Below are positions 45,438-56,375 of a DNA stretch of 64,000 nucleotides, piece after piece (within the stretch, counting starts at the first letter, position 1; every line of letters begins with the position of its first letter). The notes under the pieces are model-generated. The model searched no databases and was not told the origin of the DNA. It was given only the letters and a program-made list of their open reading frames with translations. Source of the DNA: Elmis aenea (taxonomy: Eukaryota; Arthropoda; Insecta; Coleoptera; Elmidae); contig OX393579.1 of assembly GCA_947652605.1 (NCBI GenBank), forward strand, positions 22,775,674 to 22,839,673. Reading direction: 5' to 3'. Made by a program: the position numbers and the translations under genes.

Positions 45438-46618
45438 CAGAGACTAAAAACGAAACAAATTTCGTTCGTTTCTGTTCGGAACGAAAACGAAATATATCGT
45501 TTTCGTTCTTTTCGTTCTAACCGAAAAAATTCTTTTTTCGTTTTCGTGAACCGAAATAATAACGGTTAAAACCGGTTTTACAATATTTTTTTTGTCGTCA
45601 AAAATCAATTTATTTTTCTAGTCACCACAACCCTCTATAAATACGATAACAATATTTGCGTCTCATCTAAAATATAAACGATGACGATGGGGTTTGATGC
45701 TCACGGACAGCATATTTTAGACTGGCGAACCATCGCCATATTAAATTTACCAAATCGTTAAACACATTAACATTTAACCATTTTATCAAGTTTAACACCC
45801 GTAAGGTGCAAAAACACAACGTGATTAGGTTAAATTAGACACACGATCTATCTAAAAATATGAAAATACAGCAAGTGCTGTTTTAAATTTGTTTTAGTAC
45901 TAAAAATCTATGCATTTGAATTAAATAAAATCCTGCTGTAATTATTTAAAAAGACAAAAGAATGAATTCAAGTGGATAATTTACTAAATGTTATAAATAA
46001 AAAAGATATTAAAAATAAACTTATATTAACTTGAAATATACTTTAACTTTATAGTTTGTACATACCATACAATATACATTTTCACATTCCGTTAAATCTT
46101 ACTAGCAACACATCTTCCAATAAATATTCTTTTACATTATTTCTTTTCGAAGTAAGAATAAATGTTACTATTATTATGTCTAAACGCAAATAAAACATAC
46201 ACATTGATAATATATATCCAATCAAGTGTATATTCTATATTGATGATCTAAAAAACAAATTAGAAATAGAGAATATCTGTACCGTTAATTGTGCTACACG
46301 AAATTGCAAGTATAAACAATAAAGTTGTTAATACATATTCACGTAAATATATGGAGAAAAGTGAAGCTCACTTATTTCAAGTGAGATTTTTTACTGCCTC
46401 GTGGAGTCTCCCCAGCACAGAAGATAAATTCGCGTTTGTGTTTAGCAAATAAAATTGAAATAGCGACAAAACCGGTTAAAACCGCTTAAAACTGGTTTTG
46501 GAAAATATTTATTTCGTTTTCGTTCTTGAACGAAAAATAATAATTTGGTTTTCGTTCTTAAAAAAATTTCTGTTAATTTCGTTTAACGTTTTCGTTTTCG
46601 TTCCGTTCTCAGTCCCTG
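45438..46618. mobile_element. non-autonomous hAT element (1181 bp) inside the mariner
   Basis: The left end CAGAGACTAAAAACGAAAC and the right end read inward CAGGGACTGAGAACGGAAC form the terminal repeat. CTTTAAAC flanks both sides (45430-45437 and 46619-46626), an exact 8-bp duplication. Subterminal regions are packed with AACGAAAAC-type motifs in both orientations plus AAAACCGGTTTT. Comparison with the empty mariner at 30834 confirms the insertion point. No transposase frame is seen. Confidence 0.93.
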
Positions 46619-46899
46619 CTTTAAACCCCAAGCACTTAAACTAACTGACTCAAAAACGAAACCAGAAGATGCGCTTTTTAATTTGACATATAACTTGCCA
46701 AATTTTTATCACTTGTTTAGCGTCCAAGATGACTAAAGGAAAACGAATATTCTTTTGCTCCTACCTAATACAACGGTTTTGTGAAAAATAAAAAATAACT
46801 TATAAACGAATTTTTCTGAGAAAACTTTTCTATGTATGCTTATTTTTTTATTGCACTATTGGATTCAGAATCAATAAAAAAAGTATACAATTTAATTTT

Positions 46900-47062
46900 T
46901 TAAAAATTGACTATGGCCAGTCTGACATATTTCATTATAAATAAAAAATTGAACGTCATTCGATAGCGAATTTTCCACAATTAACAAAAATATAAGGTTT
47001 ATGGGGGTTACCTCTTAAAACAAAGTTATAGAGGTGCGACAGTCAGACTGAATCACAATGGA
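46900..47062. repeat. partial copy of the 42474-43657 family
   Basis: GGTTACCTCTTAAAACAAAGTTATAGAGGTGCGACAGTCAGACTGAATCAC corresponds to the right arm at 43600-43650 (CTCTTAAAATAACAAAGTTATAGGTATGCGACAGTCAAACT). The terminal CCGGTA is lost. Confidence 0.6.
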
Positions 47063-47332
47063 CAGCAAATTAATTTAAACAAACCATACAAAGGAAAGCT
47101 TTGTAAAAGCTTGTTACTTGAAATAGCGCAGCCTCGTGTTGCTTAGGCTAAATGTGGTCGTACTTGTTGCACCTATGTAAAACGTGTCCTCAAATAAGAA
47201 TGTGATAAACAGGTACAACATTTCCCAAACTGTTTTAATCATTTAACGTGAATAAGCCGCACAATCCTACACGTTTGGAAATCATGTATCTCAAGCTAGA
47301 AGTTAAACCACAAAAGCAGTTAAAACACTTAC

Positions 47333-47432
47333 CTTGGATTGTATTCTGCGTCCTATTGAGGGTTTCGTAACACTCCGTTTGTACCTTCAATATTGCTTGT
47401 TCTTGAGTCATATCCGATTTATCTTCCAACAT
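47333..47432 (-). CDS. unknown two-exon host gene, exon 1 (coding part)
   Basis: On the minus strand an ATG at 47432, preceded in frame by TAA nine bases upstream, opens 33 codons (MLEDKSDMTQEQAILKVQ then TECYETLNRTQNTIQ) and one further base, ending at the near-perfect donor CAAG/GTAAGTG (47333/47332). The phase fits the acceptor at 32778, which would make a 14,555-bp intron. The peptide is polar and helix-prone and continues the helical character of exon 2. Further exons inside the intron cannot be excluded. I see no TATA box; the upstream 200 bp is moderately CpG-containing (GACGCGCAC, GCGTATACGGG). Expression data would decide this. Confidence 0.6.
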
Positions 47433-49040
47433 TTTTATTTACCAAAAAGTCTCTGACGGTTTAAGAAAATTTATTTCAATTACATCCGACGCGCACAATT
47501 TTACGCTGTTCTATTATCAACACCAGACGATTGTTTAATGTAAATTTAAACGATTAACCATCCAGATGCAATTTTCAGTTCTGTAACCACAAACGGACCG
47601 ATAAACATCATTTCGCTGTCAATGCGTATACGGGAATGAAATCAGGACGAAATGATCTGAAACAAAACAAACCACATGTTGCATCACTAAATTCCTTGCG
47701 GCACTATTCCGTAATTAAATACATAATTGCATTTAGAATTAGTTAACAATAAACATGTAAAAAAGCGCGTTAAAGGTTTATTGGATGTATTTTTTTTTTA
47801 AATTTCGTGCATAACCAAGAGTTGATCTTTTATGTTAGTAAATAAGTTTGCATAGTAGGTATACAAAAAAAATCAAGATTAAAAAGTTATTGCAAATGGT
47901 TTATCGACTTAAGTTTTATATCGGGTAACTAGAAAGTATAAAAGCGAAGTCTTTTTGTCTAAATCTGATTGACCAAAGTACAAATTTCAGAAGTAGCAAA
48001 AAACCTTTAAATTACTCAAATTCCCAAGACTGATTATTGGTTTCTAAAACAATTAGGATGACTGGACTGCCATGTTTATTAAATTCTAGCTTCTGGCCCT
48101 GCGATTTCGTTCCCGTGAATTTCGGCATAACATAGTGTATCCCTACACTTTTTCCCTGCCAGCTCTGATTTAACGCGTACTAGATAATTCATGTCTTCAG
48201 CAGCTCACGTCCTATGAGCGGCAGCGATACTGTAATATAATTAGAAGTAGTACCTCCCCTCTTTTAAACTTTGAAATCAAAATTTCCTCAAACGAAATTT
48301 CTATCACGTGCATTTAATTGTTCTCGAGTTGTAAATCAACAAACAGACCAATAGAGTATGGTGGAATAATTGGTTTTTAAAACCATCTTAAAGTTACGTA
48401 ACTTTTTAAAAATAAACAAAATTATGTCAAACACCTTACCATTGTATTTACGTATAGGGTGAACCACACAGGTAGTACCTACAACATTGGGATCTTATGA
48501 TAGGTAATAAACAAAGTCGGTTAAATTGGACAAAATGTTTCTGTTTTGGCAAACCACTTAGCTATGATTTTATTTTTGGAAAAATACATGATGTGCTAAA
48601 TGCACGCAAAAAACTGAAATAGCAAATTTTGTATAATAACAAATTTTTTTGCCATGAATAATAAAAAATCTTAAGGAAAAAAGGTTATTAACACTTTAAA
48701 AAATAATAAAAGAGCGACATTCATTTTTTTAAATATTATTCTAATTCTGTAACATAAAAAAAGGTTAAGTTTTTATAGAAACCGAGTCAAAAAATAAGTA
48801 GTTAAACAAATGATGTCGCCATTGTATAATTTGTAAAAGTATCTATAACTTTTTACTATTACAATGTCAACGAAGATATTTTAGATATAAATCAATGTTT
48901 CGTCCATATCTAGCAGCCTAGTTTTTTTTTTTGAATTGCGTCGCTGAGTAGGTAGCTCTCTAAAATAGAAATATTTGTACAATCTATCCAACTTTTTTAA
49001 AAGAAACTAAACTAAAAACAGTTGAATAAATTATATAGAT
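47433..49040. other. upstream region of the two-exon gene
   Basis: The first 200 bp is the likely 5' UTR and promoter area. Further out, TATAGGGTGAACCACACAGG at 48456 looks like a lone MITE end. Nothing else recognised. Confidence 0.4.
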
Positions 49041-49332
49041 AAGGTTTGTTCCAGTAGTGTATTTTGTACAAAATCATGAACTGATACACTAACTGGTTTA
49101 TGCACATAATAAATGCATGAACTGTTGCAGGTTCGCTTCAACGTCATGCTTTACCTTAAAAGACTTAAGAGTCTATTAATTTCATAGAAATTTAAGCGTC
49201 ACAACTCCACAACTGTAATTATCTGAAATAAAGCGTACTGAGATGAGATTGAGAGTGCAAGGCGTATCTATCAGAGGACACATTAGTTGAGAACAGAGCT
49301 CGATCATTTATCGGATCGTGGAACAAACCTAC
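49041..49332. mobile_element. possible small element with GGTTTGTTCCA ends
   Basis: AAGGTTTGTTCCAGTAG at the left and GTGGAACAAACCTAC at the right are inverted. GTTCCAG and ATGAACT motifs link it to 12166-12310. No clear target duplication. Confidence 0.4.
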
Positions 49333-49515
49333 ATAAGTGCAACGGTTTCTGACTCTCGGTAGGTCTCTTAAGGACCGCAAAAGTTTTCGGAATCTGTAAA
49401 ACTGTGAACAATTTTAATAAATTGCTATTTTGTAATTTTTTAAGGTTTTTTTTACTGCTATTCTCTTCATGTAGCTTTTTCACAAAAAGTATAAAAGGTA
49501 AGAGTAATTTTGTAG

Positions 49516-49608
49516 CTACTGATGAACAGTCCAATAAAGACTAGAAATATTTGTCTAATATAAAGAGTATTCTTTATACCTCATGACCACTGTCCCGTTA
49601 TTCTCTAC
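49516..49608 (+). repeat. dispersed exon-like repeat, copy 2
   Basis: CTACTGATGAACAGTCCAATAAAGAC corresponds to 26938 onward, but the reading frame is broken by TAG. It follows GTAATTTTGTAG. It shows CTGATGA, a weak stem AGTC/GACT, GAAA, then a perfect ATATT-TGTCT-AATAT hairpin, an arrangement recalling a hammerhead core without stem I. Confidence 0.5.
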
Positions 49609-51130
49609 ATATATCTAAGAATAATGTTTTTAATAATAAGGTATGAATTATTAAAAATTTGCAATTTAATAATTTTTATTCTGTCGAGAACATGTTATAG
49701 GTCTGCAATTAACAAAACGTTGCAAACCGCTGTTTTACAATACAATCTGCAATTTTAAGCAGTTTAATAAAAACAGATAAATGCTCTATAGCAAAATTGA
49801 TGTTAAATTCTATTAGTATATACAAACCTTACATTTTTTAAGCAAAAACAAATGGGCAAACGTTTTTTTTTTTGTAAAATTCAAAACTCAATATAAAAAT
49901 ACAGCAATATTTTATAATCAAAATATTTCTAAAGTAACTCGATTTAAAAATTTTAAAAATTGATAAAAGTAAGCTTCTTGACTAATACAGCTACTTATCA
50001 GAATTAACTTTCTCCATCAAAGTTCTTATGATACTTTCTAAATACTTTACTTCTGAAGTTAAAGAATAATTATAGCGCCAGCCATTGCTTAAGAGATTAA
50101 AATTTTCTTTTATATTTGTTGGCAAAAGCACATTTATTTCAAAAGCAAATGGATTTAATACTTATTAACGAAGGAAATCCATTGAAATGAAATAAAAAAG
50201 TAACTTTAAAATAATAGCAAAGTTTCTTTAAATTAAAATGCTTAAATAAGTGGACCTGTATGTAAAAATCTCTTTAGCGCGAACATTGTAGATAGTGGGT
50301 ATTATACATTGTTTATTTCGTACTCAGAATGTTTGTTTGAGAAAGAAATATTCGCAATTACACTGACTAGTTGATTTGCACATTACTCACAGTATCCCTT
50401 TGAGCTTTGAAGATTTAGAATGCTTTAGGGGTGGGCGTAGGGTATGAATATATGTTAAGCAAAACATTAGCAGTTCACGCTTGTAGCAAAACCTATTGTG
50501 AAGGACTTGTGAACTCCTGTTGGTGTCACATGACTGCCTCCACGATGCTATGGAACATTACACCGAATTTACAATACTATAACCATTTCGTCTTGATGAT
50601 TTTTACGTTTTTTTTTCTTAACCATTTTGAAATGACTGAATGTGTACTTATCGATCATTATCACTGACTTCGAATATTTGATTATAATCAGTCAACACAA
50701 CAAACAACAAAAATATTGGTCATGGTACGGAATTAAATGAAATTTTAAATTTAAAACCTTTTTTTTTAAGTAATCCACGTTAAGCATTTCACTGTGAAGC
50801 AGTGCTTTTCAAACGCACCAATGAGTTGAGTATAAAATATTAAGTTAGTTTGTTATAAGGCAAAAATCTACCGCGTTACTTGTGTTGTTTTAATAATATA
50901 AGATTATATTTTTGGTTAAATTGGCAGATAGTTACAAAGAGATAATATAAAAAATTTAATGCATTAGTATTAGTACTACCAACTTTTAGAACAGATTATT
51001 AAGGAAAAAAAAACTGAAAAACGACCAAACTTTCAAACGCAAATATCTTTTTAACAATGACAGAAGTGTATAATTCAGAGGTAATTTTTCATTAATTTTT
51101 AATAGATAATAATGAAAAAAGAAGCTACCG
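49609..51130. other. AT-rich stretch without clear features
   Basis: The 78-residue frame at 50431-50667 (TTG or GTG-type start) has no recognisable motif. Nothing else seen. Confidence 0.4.
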
Positions 51131-51134
51131 ATCT

Positions 51135-51600
51135 AATTGTAAGGTTAGTCTAAATTTAGTTAGTCTGAAATTTTGGTTATGACCATAATGACATATGATC
51201 TGTTTAATGAAAATATTTTCAATATGGCGACACTTCCGGAAATACCGGGAGTTGACATTTACTTTCTTCTTATTTCAAATACAATGGTCTATTTTTCATT
51301 GCATTTTTGGATTTAACACGTTATTTTTAAGGGACTTTTGATAGCATTTCCTTTACCTAAGTGCAGTCAAGTTTAAAATTTTTAGACTTTTTTGTTTTTA
51401 TCTACCACCGCCATTTTTGAAGCAAAAACGCTCAAATTAAGACTATGCATAGAAGAAACCTGGGAGTTTATCCTGGAATTTTTGCAAACGACGCATAACT
51501 TACAAGGTATCCATAATTTAATTAGCTTTTAATAGGTACAACTTTAAACCACTGAAACTCGTTTTTTTCAAATATAATGCCAACTTTTTTTAAAACTTTT
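51135..51600. repeat. dispersed repeat, copy 1 (partner inverted at 57750-58215)
   Basis: Landmarks are GAAATTTTGGTTATGACCATAATG, ATATGGCGACACTTCCGGAAATACCGG, CAAATACAATGGTCTATTTTT, CTAAGTGCAGT and GACTATGCATAGAAGAA. All recur in inverted order in the hAT element at 57353-58521, with similarity of about 80-85 percent. Confidence 0.75.
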
Positions 51601-51689
51601 TAATGCAAAATTACATCCTTCATCAATTAGCATTTCCTATATCATTATTGGCAATTGTTGTCATTTCCAAAGCTTACAATTTACAAATG

Positions 51690-51785
51690 CAGAGCCGGTC
51701 ACAGGGTTTTCGGGGCTGTGCGAAAATAAATGCGGGGTCCAAAAAAAAAACAAAAAAACAAAAAAACAAAAACAAAGAGTTTACT
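51690..51785. mobile_element. possible single hAT end plus A-rich run
   Basis: CAGAGCCGGTCACAGGGTTTTCGGGGCTGTGCG resembles a hAT-type end, followed by an A-rich run with CAAAAAAACAAAA units (51742-51776). One-ended, so weak. Confidence 0.3.
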
Positions 51786-51956
51786 TAAAATGATCATTAC
51801 AAACGTGTTTTTTCAAATGTAAAAATACTTCTTAAAATAATTTAACTGAAAGTTTTCTAGTAAAATAACTACTGACTACTTTACTATCTAACCAGCGAAG
51901 GCTTAAAATCTATGTATTTAGTTTATTTGTACCTATAATAGTTAATTATGTATCAA

Positions 51957-52362
51957 GGCCAAAAAGTGTAACTTTTTCGGCCGCGTCTGGTTTGCTGGCC
52001 GAGACGTAGTCGAGGCCAGCAAACAGGCAAGGCCGAAAAAGTACATTTTGGCCGAGGTGCATATTAGCATATTAAATTTTTTGTGCGATCGAATTAAAAA
52101 CAATATAAATTTTTAGTAATTTTCAAAATTATAGGTTAGAAACTACGTGACATTCTGTCACTGACAGATGACGGCGTATGTACTGCATTACCGGCCCTCT
52201 CCTTAGCAACGGCCGAAAAAGTAACTTTTACGGCCGTTGCTAAGGGTAACGGCCTGAAAAGTAGCTTTTACGGCCGTTGCTAAGGATAGGGCCGGTAATG
52301 CAGTACTTTATGGTTGCTAACGCGTCCGTCAAACAGCTGTTTCTAGTACGATCGCACAAAAA
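51957..52362. repeat. GC-rich multi-hairpin cluster (GGCCGAAAAAGTAACTTTT)
   Basis: Hairpin 1 (51957-52053) pairs GGCCAAAAAGTGTAACTTTT and GGTTTGCTGGCC with their inverses around GAGACGTAGTCGA. Hairpin 2 (52180-52306) pairs GTACTGCATTACCGGCCCT with AGGGCCGGTAATGCAGTAC (TCTCC against ATCC next to it). Within it CCTTAGCAACGGCCG and CGGCCGTTGCTAAGG are perfect 15-bp arms around AAAAAGTAACTTTTA (52201-52245). An outer pair TTTTTGTGCGATCG (52078) and CGATCGCACAAAAA (52349) encloses hairpin 2. It is far more GC-rich than its surroundings. It may be a MITE, but no target duplication is identified. Confidence 0.8.
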
Positions 52363-52560
52363 GTAACTTTTTATAACACTAGAAAGGCGGGGTTGTCGAA
52401 CAAGCGTATTATGAAAACGACTGATAAACAGCTGACAAGGCCGGACTAGCGGGGCCGGTCTATCCGCGGAGCCGTGTGCGGTGCACACCCTGCCCCCCCG
52501 CCACCCTATGGCCGACCCTGTACAAATGTTACAATTTTCTCTTAACTTTATCAAAAATCC
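52363..52560. other. GC-rich segment after the hairpin cluster
   Basis: Contains AGGCCGGACTAGCGGGGCCGG, GTGTGCGGTGCACAC and CCCCCCCGCCACC. The minus-strand 104-residue frame (52240-52554) covers it and hairpin 2 and is probably chance in GC-rich DNA. I cannot identify it. Confidence 0.35.
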
Positions 52561-52596
52561 TTAATAACTCGAACATTATTGCAGATAGGGTATCAG

Positions 52597-53055
52597 ATAA
52601 AATTCCCAGCATGGGAACCTCGCTTATTATATGAGATACAGGTTTGTTTAAACTAGATGAATTATACTTATGAATGAGAGGAGCCACAGTCTATTTTTGA
52701 AAGTACAAAAGTTCTCGTAATTCAAAAGTTATAGCAAAACATTTTTTAATGTTGATTTTTTTCTCTCATAGCTTTTTCGTCTTAATCATTAGATCATTTT
52801 TATTTGTTTTTTTTTTCAAGGTACTTTTTATGTAGAATGTAACTATTATTTTGAGTTTTTTATCGCTCTTCGTTTTTGAGATATTATACCTAATTTAAGT
52901 TTTTCTTACGGGCCGTCGTCAAGTTTGCTTTATAATATGTAGTCAAATATGCTTTTTTTCTTCTTTTTAGTGATATCACTTGCCATATATATTTTCATAA
53001 ATAACTCAGACAATCACAAAAAAACTAATTTTTGTCAATTTTGTGTGTGTCTATA
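52597..53055. repeat. single arm of the giant hairpin family
   Basis: ATTCCCAGCATGGGAACCTCGCTTATTATATGAGATACAGGTTTG and the following 400 bp track the left arm of 35837-37352 at about 75-80 percent. The preceding 65 bp (CTTAACTTTATCAAAAATCCTTAATAACTCG) recurs at 57669. Confidence 0.75.
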
Positions 53056-54465
53056 TTAAGATTCCAAAAACAACATCAAAAGAGTTTTTATAATTTATTT
53101 CACAATACTTTAACACAATATTTTAATAAATATCGTTAATACCTATACTATAGATACAGGAATAAAGACATATTTGTAACTTCTGCTAATTAAATGCTTA
53201 AGCGCTATTGTAAGGTTAATTTTTTTAAATCACTAATTTTTTTAAAAAGTAATCGCTTTTTAAATAAATCTACAATTTTAAAATCATAATTTCTTCACCT
53301 TTAGATTATTTTTTTTATAACAATAAGAGTAATAATCTACCGATGAAAAGACGAGAGGTTCGAAACTAGCGTATATTTTAATCAAGAACCGATTATATTC
53401 TAACCAAACTTTTTATATAGGTACGTTTATATTCAATATTGATCACTTATACTATAGAAAGCACCACAAAAATTTATAAGTGTTTGAAAATAAATACAGA
53501 ACTGATTTTGTTACCGCTTCAGGTTAGACCAGAACATTGGCAATAAAACAATAACTAAAGAGATTTTATTTATAGCAAAACTCACATAAACAACTGAAAT
53601 TTTGTTTAGATTTTTTTATTTGTAATGGTAACGTTACGAAATTTAAACCAAAATTGTAACAATTTATGTTTAAAGGTTAATACTTTTTTTAATATAAAAA
53701 TAAGATTATAAATGACGTCAATCAATTAAAACGCTCAACTTCAAAGTCATCTCTTTATACAAACGATTATTATTACTGGCTGCGGTGAACTATTTGGTTA
53801 TATTTTTAGAAATACAAAGTAATTCCGTGTTCAAAGCCAACAATCGATGTCCCACTAAAAGCAAAATAAAACTGCATGCGCGAATCGTAAAAAGCCTTTC
53901 TAGTCACTTCAGCTTTTTTTAGTTTTAGCTGTAAAATGTTTCTTTTTACGCTCTTGTTAACTTACACTGTTGTCTCTTAGGTGACTTGTTTTAAATTTAA
54001 AAAATGCTCACGTGATAACAATATTTAAATAAGAGGTTAAGTAAAAAACGTATTTAAAATCAAAGGTAGTAAGGGTGTTAATTAAAAGCTTTTAATAACA
54101 GTACCTCTAACGTCACCAACGCTGCATTAGCTTAATCTTTTAATTTTTACTAGATCGTGTCTCATAGGGGCGTAAAAAGTTTTATTTCACATGATACAAG
54201 TCCGCCCGCGTCAGACACGGGCAGGCGCAAAAATGACCGAATCGCACAAACTAGCATGTGCCAAGAAGTTAAATCTTATAACCTTTTATTTTGGGATACT
54301 TGCAAAATAATCGTTAACAACAGGATTAGGTAATTATCTCCTCAGAAAAAAACTTTACACAGCACATTTTGAGTCCAAAAACCATGGAGAAATGTTTTAA
54401 TAGCTTAGAATCCAAACAAGTGCCCTATCACATAGATGGCTTCAATGTCACCTTCATTTTTTTAA
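53056..54465. other. AT-rich stretch without clear features
   Basis: Nothing recognised. Confidence 0.4.
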
Positions 54466-54469
54466 TCAG

Positions 54470-54734
54470 CAACAATGTTCGGCAAAAACGAAACAGACCT
54501 ACAGAAAAACCTAGAAGCCTGGAACGTACCTATCGTTGATATCTAACAATATGAAAATTAACGTAGAAAAATCAAAAATAATGGTCACGGGCAGAGGCAA
54601 TTCGCAAGCAAGCATCACGCTAAATGGGAAGAAATTGGAACAGGCTGAGACGTTTAAATACTTAGGGGTAAACATCAACGACACAGAAATAAATGCAAGA
54701 CTGGTAAACACATCTAAGCTATATCACAGCCTAA
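54470..54734 (+). pseudogene. RTE-like reverse transcriptase relic, left part
   Basis: Frames read FGKNETDLQKNLEAWN, then after a frameshift MKINVEKSKIMVTGRG and QAETFKYLGVNIN, the end of the palm and the thumb of a non-LTR reverse transcriptase (pattern W.MKIN..KTKVM...GR...L.........YLG). The catalytic FADD just upstream is missing. The peptide breaks at SKLYHSL, where a Harbinger-like element begins, and continues on its other side at 56376. Confidence 0.8.
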
Positions 54735-54784
54735 TGCCCGGTTTCTCCGACACATCTCAAGATCGAACTTATATAAAGGCTGTT

Positions 54785-55270
54785 TTATACTATACTATTT
54801 TTTCGTTTAAGAAAATCGTATACGATTTTTGATACAAAAATTTCGTTCAAGAATTTAGCATAGAAAATATGAACCTTTTACATTGCACTATTTTTTGGTA
54901 CGAAAATGTTCAATTTGATCACAACACAAAGCGAATAATTTTCAAATTTAACGTATATTTAACGCTTGTTCCATTCTACATATTTATTCCTACAAAATAA
55001 ATTGTGAGGGATATAACGGTAATAAGTAGTATTTAACATCGTTTGATTGTTTCAGTTAACCTAACCCACAAATGACATGCGGTCAGATACAGTTGCAGTA
55101 GAATACGCATGCGCCCATGTCACAAAACACGCCCATGCTAAAATAGGACGCATATAGGGACGGTAATAATTTCGTACGAATTTTTGGTTCAAGATTTGTA
55201 ATTTCTGATTGACACCGTACTAGAAAATCGTATATGATTTTCTTAAACGAAAAAATAGTGTAGTATAAAA
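54785..55270. mobile_element. inner MITE with ~50-bp inverted ends
   Basis: TTTTATACTATACTATTTTTTCGTTTAAGAAAATCGTATACGATTTT at the left is inverted at the right as AAAATCGTATATGATTTTCTTAAACGAAAAAATAGTGTAGTATAAAA. CTG and CAG lie just outside. Nested inside the Harbinger-like element. Confidence 0.75.
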
Positions 55271-55555
55271 CAGACTTAAGACCGCGTTATATTATTAAGA
55301 TCGTCTCAAGATGACAATGCGTTGCACAGAAAACATATTCCGGAATCTGTTAGACATCTCAGCTAAGTTAGAACTCGGTTTGGCAACGTTGCAAGAAGTC
55401 GGCACATTATAACGGCAGATTTGAATGGCAAATTTTCATTGGCCATTCACATCATAGCTGTTAAAACGGCTCCCTGTGACATCCTGTTGTTGCTATCAGC
55501 TGTTAGTCGCACATAAAGTTACAGTTCGGTGTTTATTATTTTATTTTGTGTTGAA

Positions 55556-55675
55556 ATGGCGGACAAAAAAAGAATGAATTATACCATGGAGTAAAAACAA
55601 TTATTAATTAGCTTGGTGGAAGAAAATAAGTGTGTTTTAGAGAACAAATCTACCAATGCTGTTCAGGGTCCGACC
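55556..55675 (+). pseudogene. Myb/SANT-like accessory ORF relic of a Harbinger element
   Basis: From the ATG at 55556 the frame reads MADKKRMNYTME, an in-frame stop TAA, then KQLLISLVEENKCVLENKST and NAV. This matches the start of the Myb/SANT-like protein that PIF/Harbinger elements encode beside the nuclease (pattern RxxNFTxxEKxLLLxLVExYKxxIENKxTDA). The stop replaces the Glu expected before Lys. The rest is cut off at CAGGGTCCGACCTAGC (55663), which resembles a hAT-type end. The partner nuclease is not found. Confidence 0.7.
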
Positions 55676-55745
55676 TAGCTTTTCCGCCGCTCTGGGCAAA
55701 TATTAATTTTGCCGCCCTTTATATTTAATGATATATAATACTTAT
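55663..55745. mobile_element. single hAT-type end (CAGGGTCCGACCTAGC)
   Basis: CAGGGTCCGACCTAGCTTTTCCGCCGC, then TTTGCCGCCC, resembles 33274-33350 and interrupts the Myb-like relic. No right end identified. Confidence 0.45.
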
Positions 55746-56375
55746 ACATAAAATACATTTTTTAAATATAATTTTTGACAGTGAGTGTAATTTTTGCGGG
55801 TATTTGTTGAATAACTAGTCTTTTGTTTTATAAAAAAAAGTTAATTCATAAGAAAACAGTAACATAACAAAATGAAATATATAAGTAGGAAGTACGTACA
55901 TATATTTTTTTTCTCAAAAAACACAATTTTTTTTTAATTTTAAAAAAACGTAAACACCAAATATTTTACTGCTTTCGGAGGAACTGTTTTGCGAGGAAAA
56001 TTTAAATTATTATGTGCAACGACAAATTAAGACGTTCTTTGCATAAGCAACACTTTTTTTTTCAAATCTGGGAACACTTTCAATAGATAATTGGCGCTAT
56101 ATCCGACATCCCTTATGCAAAATAATTCCGTAATAACCCCAGTAATTCATAACATAAGCGCGGAAACTAATGATCTTCCTTCTTTCTACAAACAAAGCAA
56201 ATACAAGATAATTTTACGTTAGGTACTCCAGCTCAAGTTCTAGTAAACAGCGACTCAAGATGTGAGCTCAGCTCAAGTCGAATATGTTCTTAAAATTGCT
56301 TGATGCAACACTTTATAACGTTAAGGCGAACTTAAGATTCAGCTAGATCTTAAGATGTGTCGGAGAAACCGGGCA

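Larger units (their letters stand above)
44526..46768 (-). mobile_element. mariner element interrupted by a hAT element
   Basis: The ends TTAGGTAGGAGCAAAAGTAT and, inverted, TTAGGTAGGAGCAAAAGAAT are flanked by TA (44524-44525 and 46769-46770). Without the inserted 1181-bp hAT element and its 8-bp duplication the mariner is 1054 bp, short of the normal 1.3 kb. It is the same family as 30834-31970 but in the opposite orientation, so the two copies are inverted repeats 13 kb apart. Confidence 0.92.
54735..56375. mobile_element. Harbinger-like element (1641 bp) inside the RTE-like relic
   Basis: The ends TGCCCGGTTTCTCCGACACATCT and AGATGTGTCGGAGAAACCGGGCA are perfect 23-bp inverted repeats, with TAA on both sides (54732-54734 and 56376-56378). 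The three-base TWA duplication and the Myb-like ORF relic inside indicate PIF/Harbinger. CTTAAG and TCAAGAT motifs recur near the ends. No nuclease frame is recognisable. A smaller inverted-repeat element and a hAT-type end lie within. Confidence 0.88.

Noticed and set aside
52240..52554. 104-residue minus-strand frame in GC-rich DNA
   Set aside because: It runs through the palindrome cluster, where stop codons are rare by composition, and shows no motif.
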